A stretch of DNA of 41,989 nucleotides from an uncultured Alphaproteobacteria bacterium (GTDB lineage Bacteria; Pseudomonadota; Alphaproteobacteria; HIMB59; GCA-002718135): contig CACOIH010000013.1 of assembly GCA_902627245.1 (NCBI GenBank), positions 1 to 41,989 of the forward strand, read 5' to 3'. The translations under genes were made by a program, and so were the position numbers. Of this stretch, positions 7,727 through 17,737 are shown in pieces. The notes below the pieces were generated by a model. The model saw only the letters and a program-made list of their open reading frames with translations, was not told the DNA's origin and ran no database searches. Position 1 is the first letter of the stretch. Each line of letters starts with the position of its first letter.

Positions 7727-10700
7727 TCAAGATATTTCTAATGAATAATCTAGTATTTTTGCGTTTTTTAGATCATCTAGAGCCTTATATGACTTAATTG
7801 AATATTTATTAAAATTAAAGTTAATTAATTTATTGTCTAGGTTTATAAATAAATCTAAATTTCCATTTTTAAGAGGAACGCTTTCAAACACTTTTTCTTT
7901 TACCTCAATTATATTATCCACAGATGAATAAATACTAAAATTAAGTTTGTACTCATTAAAGATTTTTTCTAAAGGAGAAACTTTTTTAATGATAAAACGT
8001 GTATCTGAATTTCTTTTAATAATATCTATTTCAAATATTAAAATATTACCTTCTTTTAATATTGGTCTATATTTATAAAGGCTGTCACTAAATATTGATA
8101 ATTCAAATTGATAATCTTTATCAGATACTGTTATAAAAGCATATTTTTTTCCATCTTTGTTAGATCTTTCCTTTATATCTAAGATAGCACCACAAACCTT
8201 TGTATTAGTCATTTTTGCAGAATTTAGTATTTTTTTAAAACTCTCAATTTTCAAGGTATCAAAAAATTTTTTTGGAAAATAATTTAGAGGGTGATCAGAA
8301 AAATAAAAACCTATTACGTCTAACTCATTGGTTAATAATTCTAAACTATTCCATTTTTTATAAGTCTGGTGAAATAAATTCTTATCATCAAATGATATTT
8401 CAGTATCTTCAAATAATAAGTCTTGATTCTGACTTTTTTCTCCACCGTAGAGTTCTACAAATTTTGGAACATTAATAAATAACTTTGACCTATTATCTTC
8501 AATTTCATCAAATGCTCCAGCTTGTATAAGTTTTTCAAGTTGTCTTTTATTGATAACATCAGTTTTAACTCTTTTTAAAAAATCAATAATATTTTTATAT
8601 TTACCATTTTTTTTTCTTTCTTCTATTAGACCAGTTATTGATTTAATTCCAACACCTTTAATTGCACCTAAGCCAAATCTAATTGATTTGACTTTATTAT
8701 TATTTTCAATAGAAAATAAAGCTTCAGAATTGTTAATATCAGGTTTTAAAAATGGAATATTTAATCTTTCTATTTCTTGTTTAAGTAAAATAATTTTGTC
8801 TGTTCTATCAATTGAATAATTTAATGTAGCTGTAATAAACTCATGAGGAAAATTTGCTTTTAAAAAAGCTGTTTGATAAGATATTAGTGCATAAGCAGCA
8901 GCGTGACTTTTATTAAATCCATATCCAGCAAATTTATCAACTAAATCAAAAATTTTTGAAGCTTCTTTTTTGTTAATATTATTTTTTACTGCTCCTTCAA
9001 TAAATCTTGATTTTTGCATATCCATCTCTTTTTGGATTTTTTTTCCCATTGCTCTTCTTAATAAATCAGCTTCACCTAATGAATAATTTGATAATACTTG
9101 AGCTATTTGCATCACTTGCTCTTGATAAACAATGATACCGTATGTTTCTTTTAAAACACTTTCTAAAAGATCATGAATATAATCTATATTTTCGCGCCCA
9201 TGTTTTCTATTACAAAAAGATGGTATATTATCCATTGGCCCGGGTCTAAATAATGCTACAACTGCTATAATTTCTTCAAATCTATCTGGTTGTAATTGTC
9301 TGAGTACACTGCCCATTCCATTACTCTCTAATTGAAATATTCCAACTGTGTCCCCTTTACTTAATTGTTCATAAGTTTTTTTATCATTAAGCATAATATT
9401 GTTAATTGAAAAATCATTTTTCTCTTTTTTTATTAATTTAACACTGTCATCAATAATTGATAATGTTGTTAATCCTAAAAAATCAAATTTTATTAATCCT
9501 GCCTTTTCAACATATTTCATAGAGAATTGAGTGGCATTCGTATTTGTATTCTGATCTTTATATAATGGCACAACTTTGGAAATTTTCTCATGACCTATAA
9601 CCACTCCAGCTGCATGTGTAGATGCGTGTCTATGTGTACCCTCAATTTTTAAACTTACGTCAATAACATTAGAGATTCTTTCATCATTATTAATTCTTTC
9701 TTGCAATATTCTTTCAGACTTGATTGACTCACTTAAAGTTAGAGGATTTGAAGGATTAAATGGAATAAGTTTAGCAAATGAATCAACCTCGCCATATGGG
9801 ACTTCTAATACTCTTCCTATGTCTCTTACAGCAGCTCTAGACGCTAAAGTACCAAAAGTTATAATATGTGCTACACATTCACTACCATATTTTTTATTGA
9901 CATATTCAATAACTTCATCTCTTCTAGTTTGACAAAAATCTATGTCAAAATCAGGCATTGAAACTCTCTCAGGATTAAGAAATCTCTCAAAAAGGAGATT
10001 ATATTGAAGTGGATCTAAATCAGTGATACCTAATGACCAAGCAACCAAACTACCCGCACCAGAGCCTCTTCCAGGTCCAACAGGTATATTATTTTTTTTT
10101 GCCCAATTTACAAAATCAGCAACTATTAAAAAGTAGCCAGCAAAACCCATTCTAATAATGATTTCATTTTCGTAATCTAGTCTTTCATAATAAGTTTTTT
10201 GATTTGGTAAATTTAATTTCTCAACTTTCTCTTTCAAGCCTATTTGGGAAAATTTTAGAAGATAATCTTCTGCCGTTAAATTTAATGAGTTTTGAAATTT
10301 TGGTAGTTTAGGCTTCGTTTCTTCTGGAAAATAATTACAAGTAAGAGCAACTTTAAAATTATTAATTTCTATTTCAGGTATATCACTGAAGACTAATTTC
10401 ATTTCCTCAGATGACTTAAAATAAATATTTTCATTTGAAGTATCTCTTTGAGAATTATTTATTGTTGATTTTTGTGCTATACACAAAAGAGCATCGTGAG
10501 CTGAAAAATCTTCTTTATGAGCATATTTAATGTTGTTTGTTCCAATAAGTGGAATGTCATATTTTTTAGATAAACTAATAAATTCTGTCTCAAACATATC
10601 AATAATTGGATCATTTATTCTTTGAATTTCAAAAAGTAGATTTTCTTTAAATATTCTTTTTAAATCTATTATTAAATTATTGATTTCATTTTTTCTATTT

Positions 10701-11125
10701 TCATTGTTTAATATTAGTATAGGATTAAACTCACCACCTAAGTAGCAGAATAAGCCTTCAAAGTTTTTTTCAATTTGGGTTAGATTAATGCCAATATCTT
10801 TTGAATTATTTAAATGTGACAAAGAGCTAAGGTTTAACAGATTTCTATAACCAATTTCATTTTGAACAAGAAAGGTTAATTGTGAAATTTTACTATTAGT
10901 TTTAAAATCAATAAAATTAATAGATGAACCAATTATAGGCTGAATGTTATTTTGTATACATTCTTGTGAAAATTCAAAAACTCCAAACATATTATTGTTA
11001 TCAGTTATAGCAATTGCAGGCATATTATTTTTTTTTGCATTTAAAACTAAATTATTAATCTTAAGAGTGCTTTCAGAAAGAGAGTAAGATGATAAAGTTC
11101 GAAGGTGAATAAAGGGGTTATTCAT
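7727..11125 (-). CDS. dnaE: DNA polymerase III alpha subunit
   Basis: DnaE is the catalytic subunit of the replicative DNA polymerase. The 1132 residues show the full DnaE1 layout. The N-terminal PHP domain starts FIHLRTLSSYSL (the HLR form usual in Alphaproteobacteria rather than HLH). The palm has GPGRGSGAGSLVAW and MPDFDIDF (two catalytic Asp), and the third Asp is in KFDFLGL. The finger and helix-hairpin-helix region carries GIGAIKGVG-like sequence, and a C-terminal OB-fold begins around VCGAILDIKER. The start ATGAATAA overlaps the lolD stop by 8 bp. It is the last gene of the block that starts at nuoA or birA. No inserted or missing domain is apparent. Confidence 0.98.
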   Translation of the reverse strand: MNNPFIHLRTLSSYSLSESTLKINNLVLNAKKNNMPAIAITDNNNMFGVFEFSQECIQNNIQPIIGSSINFIDFKTNSKISQLTFLVQNEIGYRNLLNLSSLSHLNNSKDIGINLTQIEKNFEGLFCYLGGEFNPILILNNENRKNEINNLIIDLKRIFKENLLFEIQRINDPIIDMFETEFISLSKKYDIPLIGTNNIKYAHKEDFSAHDALLCIAQKSTINNSQRDTSNENIYFKSSEEMKLVFSDIPEIEINNFKVALTCNYFPEETKPKLPKFQNSLNLTAEDYLLKFSQIGLKEKVEKLNLPNQKTYYERLDYENEIIIRMGFAGYFLIVADFVNWAKKNNIPVGPGRGSGAGSLVAWSLGITDLDPLQYNLLFERFLNPERVSMPDFDIDFCQTRRDEVIEYVNKKYGSECVAHIITFGTLASRAAVRDIGRVLEVPYGEVDSFAKLIPFNPSNPLTLSESIKSERILQERINNDERISNVIDVSLKIEGTHRHASTHAAGVVIGHEKISKVVPLYKDQNTNTNATQFSMKYVEKAGLIKFDFLGLTTLSIIDDSVKLIKKEKNDFSINNIMLNDKKTYEQLSKGDTVGIFQLESNGMGSVLRQLQPDRFEEIIAVVALFRPGPMDNIPSFCNRKHGRENIDYIHDLLESVLKETYGIIVYQEQVMQIAQVLSNYSLGEADLLRRAMGKKIQKEMDMQKSRFIEGAVKNNINKKEASKIFDLVDKFAGYGFNKSHAAAYALISYQTAFLKANFPHEFITATLNYSIDRTDKIILLKQEIERLNIPFLKPDINNSEALFSIENNNKVKSIRFGLGAIKGVGIKSITGLIEERKKNGKYKNIIDFLKRVKTDVINKRQLEKLIQAGAFDEIEDNRSKLFINVPKFVELYGGEKSQNQDLLFEDTEISFDDKNLFHQTYKKWNSLELLTNELDVIGFYFSDHPLNYFPKKFFDTLKIESFKKILNSAKMTNTKVCGAILDIKERSNKDGKKYAFITVSDKDYQFELSIFSDSLYKYRPILKEGNILIFEIDIIKRNSDTRFIIKKVSPLEKIFNEYKLNFSIYSSVDNIIEVKEKVFESVPLKNGNLDLFINLDNKLINFNFNKYSIKSYKALDDLKNAKILDYSLEIS

Positions 11126-11807
11126 TTAAAAATATTTTTTTATTATTAAAATTATAGATCTCATCAGCAAAAAAAGCGAATTTTTTGTTATGTGTTACAT
11201 ATACTAAAGTTTTTTTATTTTGTTCTATATATTTAATAAAAAAAGTGAAAATCTTGTTAGCTGTATTCTCATCAAGATTTCCTGTCATTTCATCAGCAAG
11301 TATTATATCTGGATTGTTTATCAAAGACCTTGCTATTGCAACTCTTTGTTGCTCACCACCCGATAGTTTTAATGGTTTAAAGCGAATACGATCCTCAAGT
11401 CCAAATTCAAAAAGTATCTTTTGCGCAATTTCAAATGAATTTTCACTATTATTGTTTATTAAATATGGAAGCATGACGTTTTCAATTGCTGTTAACTCAG
11501 GTATCAGATGAAAAAACTGGTGAATGAAACCAACGGAAGAACCTCTGATATTATTTAATTTATGATCAGAAATTGATAATACATTTTTTCCTTTAAATAA
11601 ATATGAACCCTCAAATTGTCTATCAAGTAAACCAAGTATGTTAAGAAAAGTTGATTTTCCTGATCCTGATGGCCCTACAATAGAAATTTTAGAATTTCTT
11701 TTTAATTTGAAATTTAAATTTTTAATTATTTCAATATTTTCTCTATTTTCAATTATATAATTTTTATTAAGATTAGATATTTCTATTATAAAATTCGTAT
11801 TATTCAC
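11118..11807 (-). CDS. lolD: Lipoprotein-release ABC transporter ATPase LolD
   Basis: This is the ATP-binding subunit of the LolCDE-type transporter, which extracts lipoproteins from the inner membrane for delivery to the outer membrane. The ABC signature set is complete: Walker A GPSGSGKST, Q-loop region, LSGGEQQRVAIARSL and Walker B ILADEMTGNLD, which has the LolD/MacB-type 'EPTGNLD' form with M for P. I chose the GTG at 11807, because its GTGAATAA overlaps the lolC stop by 8 bp, just as dnaE overlaps lolD. A TTG at 11831 in the same frame would add eight residues and a 32-bp overlap. The adjoining lolC gene supplies the permease. Confidence 0.93.
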   Translation of the reverse strand: MNNTNFIIEISNLNKNYIIENRENIEIIKNLNFKLKRNSKISIVGPSGSGKSTFLNILGLLDRQFEGSYLFKGKNVLSISDHKLNNIRGSSVGFIHQFFHLIPELTAIENVMLPYLINNNSENSFEIAQKILFEFGLEDRIRFKPLKLSGGEQQRVAIARSLINNPDIILADEMTGNLDENTANKIFTFFIKYIEQNKKTLVYVTHNKKFAFFADEIYNFNNKKIFLNE

Positions 11808-13047
11808 TTCTGATACTTTTAATTGGATCAATCTTTGCAGATCTGAGAGCTGGGAAAATTGAGGATAAAATTGAAATTAAGATTGCAGTTATTAGAACAG
11901 CAATAACTTCATTAATGCTTATTTTTGATGGTAAGGAGGATAAATAATATACTTCTTCAGAGAATAATTTTGTATCTAAAAAACTCTCTAGAAAATATTG
12001 AATTGAACTAATATTTAAACTAAACAGAATTCCAATAATTAGACCAAAAAGCGATCCTATCAAGCCTATTGATATACCAATTATAAAAAAAACTTTCACA
12101 ATACTTTTATTAGTCATTCCAATAGTTTTTAAAATACCAATATCTTTATTTTTCTCCTTAACAAATATAATTAATCCAGAAATTATGTTTAATGATGCTA
12201 CTAGTATTATTAGAGATAAAATAATGAACATGACATTTTTTTCTACTTTAAGAGCATTAATCAATGTTTTATTATCATCTTTCCATGAAACTGCATATAA
12301 ATTAGAATTTGTTTGCAAAATGTTTAATTGAAGTTGCTCTTTAAGTTTCTCAACTTCGCTAGGATTTTTTACAAAAAATTCAATTTTATTATAATTATTT
12401 TCATCATACAAAAGTAATTTCCTTACTAAACTAGATGATAAAAAAATTAAATTAGAATCATATTCGTATAAACCAAAATCAAATATACCTATAATTTCTA
12501 GATTCTTAAATCTAGGTATATTACCCAATATAGTTTTATCAGTCTTTGGAATTGCTATTTTAATTTTATCACCTACCGTTACATTTAATTTGTTAGCTAA
12601 TGAGTCCCCTATAATTGTTTGATTGCTAGATTTGATTGAAGATCCTGCGATAATACTATTTTTAATATAATGGTTTTTGTTATATTTATCGTACCCTTTA
12701 ATTAATACACCCTTTGAGTAACTTTCCTTTATAACTAAACCATTTGTTTCTAAAAGTTTATAGTATTTTAAGTAATTATTTTTATTTAGATTGTTGAAAA
12801 GTAAATTAATATCTAAATTGCTTATTTTATTTTGAATTGAAAAAATATTTAAATGTGAATTAATACCAATTATCCTATTAGTAAGATCAATTCTAAAACC
12901 ATTCATAACTGACATTACAATTATTATTGCAGCTACACCTAAGCTAATACCAACAATAGAAAACCAAGAAAATATAGAAATATATCCATCTGATTTTTTA
13001 GAAAATAAAAATCTAAAAATCAACAATCTTTCCGATCTTGATAGCAT
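11800..13047 (-). CDS. lolC: Lipoprotein-release transporter permease, LolC/LolE family
   Basis: This 415-residue inner-membrane permease is the partner of LolD. The N-terminal helix and its flanks match LolC/LolE proteins: SKKSDGYISIFSWFSIVGISLGVAAIIIVMSVMNGFR. A large periplasmic MacB-like domain (about residues 50-240) follows, then three helices in the FtsX-like C-terminal half. Only one permease gene is present at this locus, so the transporter is probably built on a homodimer, as in other bacteria with a single LolC/E-type protein (inference). It starts immediately after the proS stop, with no spacer. Confidence 0.92.
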   Translation of the reverse strand: MLSRSERLLIFRFLFSKKSDGYISIFSWFSIVGISLGVAAIIIVMSVMNGFRIDLTNRIIGINSHLNIFSIQNKISNLDINLLFNNLNKNNYLKYYKLLETNGLVIKESYSKGVLIKGYDKYNKNHYIKNSIIAGSSIKSSNQTIIGDSLANKLNVTVGDKIKIAIPKTDKTILGNIPRFKNLEIIGIFDFGLYEYDSNLIFLSSSLVRKLLLYDENNYNKIEFFVKNPSEVEKLKEQLQLNILQTNSNLYAVSWKDDNKTLINALKVEKNVMFIILSLIILVASLNIISGLIIFVKEKNKDIGILKTIGMTNKSIVKVFFIIGISIGLIGSLFGLIIGILFSLNISSIQYFLESFLDTKLFSEEVYYLSSLPSKISINEVIAVLITAILISILSSIFPALRSAKIDPIKSIRSE

Positions 13048-14343
13048 TTATGACTTTATTTTGTTTTCTACAAATTTGATTGCATCATCAACTCCAATTT
13101 TTACAGCTTCATTATTTTGACGATTTTTAACTTCAACAGTACCATCTTTCAAATCTCTTTTTCCAATTATAATTTGAATTGGTATACCTATTAGATCATT
13201 ATCAGAAAGTTTTTTTCCAATACTGCATATTCTGTCATCTAATATTACTTCTAATTTATTTTTCATAAAATATTCATAATATTCTATTGATTTTGTGGCA
13301 CAATCTTGATCATCAGGCATTAAATTAATTATTGCAATTTTAAATGGTGCTACCGAAATTGGCCACTGTATTCCTTTTTCATCATGATGTGCTTCTATAA
13401 TTGCTCCAACTAGACGAGAAACACCTATTCCATAGGAACCCATATGGACTGGAATATTATTACCATTTTGATCCTGTATAAAAGCATTTAATTTTTCAGA
13501 ATATTTTGTTCCAAAATAAAATATATGTCCAACCTCTATGCCTTTTGAAATCTTTAAATTTTCTTTTGATATAGGGCAATTTTTTTCATCATGCTGATCA
13601 TCTACAGCAGCATAAAAAGATTGAAGTTCATCAGGATCAATCTTTTCAGGATTAAGAGTTTCTAACTTTTTATCGTAATAAAGCGTACTTTCACCTGTCT
13701 TAGCAAGTATTTGAAACTCATGACTTAAATTTCCCCCAATAGGCCCAGTTTCTGCTCTAAGTGAAATTGGTGTTAATCCCATTCTAATAAAAGTTTTGAT
13801 ATAGGCTTTAAACATTATATCATATGACTTTTTTGCTTCTTCCTCATTTAAATCAAAAGAATAATTATCTTTCATTAGAAATTCTCTTCCTCTCATAACT
13901 CCAAATCTTGGCCTTACTTCGTCTCTAAATTTCCATTGTATGTGATAGAGATTTTTGGGTAGATCTTTATATGAGTTTATATGTGATTGAAAAATATCTG
14001 TAATTAGTTCTTCATTGGTTGGTCCATAAAGCATTTCTCTACCACCTCTATCTGTAATACGTAACATTTCTTTTCCATAGTCATCATATCTTCCAGATTT
14101 AATCCATAAATCAGATGATTGTATTGTAGGCATAAGAAGTTCAATTGCACCAGCATTATTTTGTTCTTCCCTGACTATTTGCTCAATTTTTTTTAATACT
14201 AACAAGCCTAATGGCAACCATGAATATATACCAGCGCTAGATTGTTTAATCATACCAGCTCTAATCATCAATTTGTGAGATATTATTTCTGCATCTGATG
14301 GAGCGTCTTTCAGGGTAGGAAGAAAAAAATTAGAATATTTCAT
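13048..14343 (-). CDS. proS: Prolyl-tRNA synthetase, short form
   Basis: ProRS charges tRNA-Pro. The 431-residue protein is the short bacterial type found in Alphaproteobacteria, which lacks the INS editing domain between motifs 2 and 3. Class II motifs are present: the motif 1 region (WLPLGLLVLKKIEQIVREE), motif 2 (KFRDEVRPRFGVMRGREFLMKD region) and motif 3 (GSYGIGVSRLVGAIIEA). The C-terminal anticodon-binding domain begins near PFKIAIINLM. It overlaps the preceding small membrane-protein gene by ATGA. Because the editing domain is absent, mischarged Ala-tRNA-Pro would need a separate editing protein; none is in this window. Confidence 0.97.
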   Translation of the reverse strand: MKYSNFFLPTLKDAPSDAEIISHKLMIRAGMIKQSSAGIYSWLPLGLLVLKKIEQIVREEQNNAGAIELLMPTIQSSDLWIKSGRYDDYGKEMLRITDRGGREMLYGPTNEELITDIFQSHINSYKDLPKNLYHIQWKFRDEVRPRFGVMRGREFLMKDNYSFDLNEEEAKKSYDIMFKAYIKTFIRMGLTPISLRAETGPIGGNLSHEFQILAKTGESTLYYDKKLETLNPEKIDPDELQSFYAAVDDQHDEKNCPISKENLKISKGIEVGHIFYFGTKYSEKLNAFIQDQNGNNIPVHMGSYGIGVSRLVGAIIEAHHDEKGIQWPISVAPFKIAIINLMPDDQDCATKSIEYYEYFMKNKLEVILDDRICSIGKKLSDNDLIGIPIQIIIGKRDLKDGTVEVKNRQNNEAVKIGVDDAIKFVENKIKS

Positions 14344-14573
14344 TTATTAAATATAGTTGATAAATCAAAACCAAAGAAAATCAAAAAAAATAAAATTACC
14401 CCTGATATTAAAGAGGTTAACAAGAATTTTATCAATAAAAATGGTTTACTTGGAGCACTCTTTGCATACCCAATCTCAGTTTCATGAGGAATTTTAATTT
14501 TAAGAGGTAAAATTATAAAGAATAAAACCCACCATATTAAAATAAATATTAGAACATGCGTGAAAATTGCCAT
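14340..14573 (-). CDS. DUF1467 family small membrane protein
   Basis: The 77-residue protein has two hydrophobic helices (about residues 5-25 and 48-68). They are joined by a short conserved stretch, PLKIKIPHETEIGYAKSAPS, which matches the DUF1467 family common in Alphaproteobacteria. Its function is unknown. It sits between RNase J (one-base TAATG overlap) and proS (4-bp overlap), which is its usual place in this group. The conserved loop between the helices is the only part likely to interact with something. No signal peptide or metal site is visible. Confidence 0.88.
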   Translation of the reverse strand: MAIFTHVLIFILIWWVLFFIILPLKIKIPHETEIGYAKSAPSKPFLLIKFLLTSLISGVILFFLIFFGFDLSTIFNK

Positions 14574-16246
14574 TAAGATCTAATTAAATGAACTTCAATT
14601 TCTGGTTTTTTTTGAAAAGAATTTTTCATAATTTTTTTTAAGTTATTTTTAATTAAATCGGAAACAATTTTATCAGATGATTTTTGGGAATTATTTAGTT
14701 TAATAAAACTTTCAATAAATATTAGTTTAAAATCATTCGTTATTTCATTTTCATCAATTTCTGGCAATCCCTTGAAAGTAATTTTAATATTTTTGTTTAT
14801 AGTATTATCATTATCATTTATAATTAAAGATATGAGGGCAAGTCCCTCAAATGAATATTTACGTCTTTCTTTTATAAAAGAGGAATCAGAGTCGTATAAA
14901 TTTTTACCTTCGACTATAAGTTTTCCAGTTTCAAATTTTTCTACAATCTTTGGCTCGCCTGGAGCAATTTGAAGACATTTTCCATTCTCTAAAATTTTAG
15001 TAAAAGGCACTTGTGAAGAATTAGATAACTGTTTATGTGCTTCTAAATGCATTGGTTCACCATGCACAGGTATTGAAATATAAGGCTTCGTCCAGCTGTA
15101 CATTTGTTTAATCTCTTCGGCGTAGCCATGTCCAGATACATGAACTAAGTCATCATCGGCAGTAACGACTTCAACTCTTTGTCTTACTAGTAAATTTTTT
15201 AAGTTGTTAATAGATTTTTCATTACCAGGAATATCACGTGAACTAAATATAACTACATCCTCTGACTCTAAATGCAAATGCTGATGGGAATTGTAAGCAA
15301 TTCTGTAAAGAGCCGATCTTTTTTCGCCTTGACTACCTGTGCAGATTATAACTAAGTTTTCTCTAGGAATATATGATGCTTCATCCTCATTTATAAAAAC
15401 ATCATCATCATTAAAGTAACCACATTTTTTAGCTATCTCAATATTTTTTTTCATACTTCTGCCAACTAATGCAACTTTTCTTTTATTTTTTTTTGCCGCA
15501 TGAATAATATTTTTCATTCTAGCAATATTTGATGAAAAACAAGTAACAACTATCCTATTTGAAAATCTAGAAAAAATACTTACTAATTCTTCTTTAACAT
15601 CATTCTCAGACTGTGATTTTCCAGGTACGTTAGCATTTGTAGAATCACCTATTAATGCAAGTAGACCATTATTTCCAATTTGTTCAAATTTATCTTTAGA
15701 AAATTCGCTACCGAGCGTTGGAGTCTGATCTATTTTCCAATCAGCAGTATGGAGTAATGATCCATATGATGTAGAAATGACAATTGCACTTGGCTCAGGT
15801 ATTGAATGAGTAGTCGGAATAAAATCAAGAGTAAAATTTTTTAATGAAAGTCTTTTATTTAAATTAATTTCAATTAAAGAAAAACCTTCAACTTTAGAAA
15901 ATTCTTTTAATCTGTTTTCTATTAATAGCATTGCAAATTTAGTTGCATATACTGGACATTTTATTTTATTAGCAAAAAAAGCAACAGCCCCTGCATGATC
16001 TTCATGTCCATGGCTGATTATTATTGCTTCAAGTTTATCTTCAATGCTATCAATATTGTCAATCTTGGGTACCAACAAATCAACACCTGGAAATTTTTCA
16101 TCTGCAAATGAAAGTCCTAAGTCAATCATAATCCATCTTCCGTCACAACCATACAAGTAACAATTTGCACCAATTTCTCCTATTCCACCTAATGATAAAA
16201 AATGGAGGCCTTCATTAATATCATTTAAATTTAAGTTTTTATGCAT
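14573..16246 (-). CDS. rnj: Ribonuclease J
   Basis: RNase J is a metallo-beta-lactamase/beta-CASP enzyme with endo- and 5'-3' exonuclease activity, used in rRNA maturation and mRNA decay in Alphaproteobacteria. In the 557-residue frame the metal motif SHGHEDHAG falls at about residues 78-86. LGGIGEIGANCYLY precedes it. Beta-CASP motifs follow (FSSNIARMKNIIHAA, IICTGSQGE and HVSGHGYAEE), with IPVHGEPMHLEAH near residue 390. I start at ATG 16246, whose ATGCATAA overlaps the coaX stop by 8 bp. A TTG six codons upstream is also open. The C-terminal domain is present and the length is normal. Confidence 0.95.
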   Translation of the reverse strand: MHKNLNLNDINEGLHFLSLGGIGEIGANCYLYGCDGRWIMIDLGLSFADEKFPGVDLLVPKIDNIDSIEDKLEAIIISHGHEDHAGAVAFFANKIKCPVYATKFAMLLIENRLKEFSKVEGFSLIEINLNKRLSLKNFTLDFIPTTHSIPEPSAIVISTSYGSLLHTADWKIDQTPTLGSEFSKDKFEQIGNNGLLALIGDSTNANVPGKSQSENDVKEELVSIFSRFSNRIVVTCFSSNIARMKNIIHAAKKNKRKVALVGRSMKKNIEIAKKCGYFNDDDVFINEDEASYIPRENLVIICTGSQGEKRSALYRIAYNSHQHLHLESEDVVIFSSRDIPGNEKSINNLKNLLVRQRVEVVTADDDLVHVSGHGYAEEIKQMYSWTKPYISIPVHGEPMHLEAHKQLSNSSQVPFTKILENGKCLQIAPGEPKIVEKFETGKLIVEGKNLYDSDSSFIKERRKYSFEGLALISLIINDNDNTINKNIKITFKGLPEIDENEITNDFKLIFIESFIKLNNSQKSSDKIVSDLIKNNLKKIMKNSFQKKPEIEVHLIRS

Positions 16247-17000
16247 TTTGTAAGTTTTCTCCAATCACTCTAATTCCTTCTAATGTTAAGTACTTATTGT
16301 ATATAGGTTTGAAATGTATTTTATCCCTAAATATTTCTCCAAATCCACCAGTAATATATATTTTAGGCTTGAACTTATTTTCAGATATTATTTGTTTTAA
16401 GATACCATTTATTGCATGTAAGTAGCCGAAATAGAAACCAGATTTGATTGATGAAATAGTGTCTCGCGCTATAATAGATTTTGCCTTAGAAATTTTTGAT
16501 TTTTTTAATAGTTCAGTACTATTAACCAATGAATTCATTGATAATGTTAACCCTGGAAAAATAAGACCGCCATAATATTGACTATTTTTAATTACATCAA
16601 ATGTAGTTGCTGTTCCAAAATCAATAATTATACAATTAGAAATTCCTCTATTGTGAATTGCAATATAATTTGCGACTCTATCAGACCCAATTTGATTTAA
16701 TTTATAGTTTATTTTAGTATTAATAGGAATATTTTTTGAATTAATTATATAAAATTCAAAATTTTTATTAATAAAACTTTTTTTTATAAGACCATTAAGA
16801 GAAGGTACGACTGAAGATAGAACGCAGGTCTTAACCTTAGAATTAAATAATATTTTTTTGTTAGTAAGCAAAAAAACATCAAATTTTGATTTAAATTTTT
16901 TTTTATTTTTTTCTGTATTAATTCTAAATACTTTTTTTAATTTTTCTTTTAAATAAACTCCAACTACTATATTAGTATTCCCTACATCAATAACTATCAT
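16239..17000 (-). CDS. coaX: Type III pantothenate kinase
   Basis: CoaX phosphorylates pantothenate, the first step to coenzyme A; unlike CoaA it is not inhibited by CoA. The 253 residues show the ASKHA-fold motifs of the type III family. The phosphate loop is DVGNTN (5-10), the pantothenate-site segment is IGSDRVANY, IIDFGTATTFD is the second phosphate motif, and GGLIFPG and YITGGFGE follow. It overlaps birA by ATGA and the RNase J gene by 8 bp. The order birA-coaX-rnj next to nuoN is common in Alphaproteobacteria. All motif residues are intact despite the very AT-rich codons. Confidence 0.96.
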   Translation of the reverse strand: MIVIDVGNTNIVVGVYLKEKLKKVFRINTEKNKKKFKSKFDVFLLTNKKILFNSKVKTCVLSSVVPSLNGLIKKSFINKNFEFYIINSKNIPINTKINYKLNQIGSDRVANYIAIHNRGISNCIIIDFGTATTFDVIKNSQYYGGLIFPGLTLSMNSLVNSTELLKKSKISKAKSIIARDTISSIKSGFYFGYLHAINGILKQIISENKFKPKIYITGGFGEIFRDKIHFKPIYNKYLTLEGIRVIGENLQNA

Positions 17001-17734
17001 TTTACTATTCTTGCATTATAAATATTTTGAAATACAGAATTTGATTTAAATTTTATTGAACCATCGTAATTTAAATCATAAAAAATTCCCTCTTTAATAT
17101 TATTGTCATCAAACTTTAATTTAATATTTTCTTTTAAGAATTTTAGTCTTAATTTATACTTCTTCATTATGATATTAGAATTATTTTTTAAAAGATTTAA
17201 ATTTGTTAAATATTCCTCCATCAAACTATATACAAATGCTATATTATCTATATTTATATCATATTTATTAATATATGTTGTTTCATAATCATTAACTTCA
17301 GGAGATGATATAATATTTATTCCAAATCCAGTAATTATAAATATTTCATTATTTTTGTTGTAAATTTCTGATATTATTCCACATATTTTTTTATCTTTTA
17401 TAGTTATATCATTTGGCCATTTAATTTTAGTCTCAACATTGCATATTTTTTCTATTACATCACAAATAATGTTTGAAGTATATGCAGTGTTAAGAAAATG
17501 ACTCTCTAAACCTAATATATTTTTTAATAGTAGTGAAATATAAACATTTCCTTTCGGACTTATCCATTTTGCACCTCTTCTTCCAATACCTTTATTTTGC
17601 TTATTTGCCATTAAGCAAATATGCTTCTTAGAAGTTAAATTTTTAATTTTTGACATAGTAGAATCAACTTCATTTAGAAAATAAAAATCAAATTTATTTT
17701 TTAATAATAAAGATTTGATACCATCTAAAGACAT
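16997..17734 (-). CDS. birA: Biotin-[acetyl-CoA-carboxylase] ligase
   Basis: This enzyme activates biotin to biotinyl-AMP and attaches it to the biotin carrier domain of carboxylases. The 245 residues are catalytic domain only, with no N-terminal winged helix, so it cannot be a DNA-binding repressor like E. coli BirA. Motifs seen are EVDSTM (22-27), the nucleotide loop KGIGRRG (48-54), KWPNDI and KICGIISE with the biotin-site Lys. The usual GRGRRG loop has Ile in place of its first Arg; the second and third Arg remain. A short C-terminal domain follows. It lies 3 bp after nuoN and overlaps coaX by 4 bp. Confidence 0.94.
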   Translation of the reverse strand: MSLDGIKSLLLKNKFDFYFLNEVDSTMSKIKNLTSKKHICLMANKQNKGIGRRGAKWISPKGNVYISLLLKNILGLESHFLNTAYTSNIICDVIEKICNVETKIKWPNDITIKDKKICGIISEIYNKNNEIFIITGFGINIISSPEVNDYETTYINKYDINIDNIAFVYSLMEEYLTNLNLLKNNSNIIMKKYKLRLKFLKENIKLKFDDNNIKEGIFYDLNYDGSIKFKSNSVFQNIYNARIVK

Positions 17735-17737
17735 TGT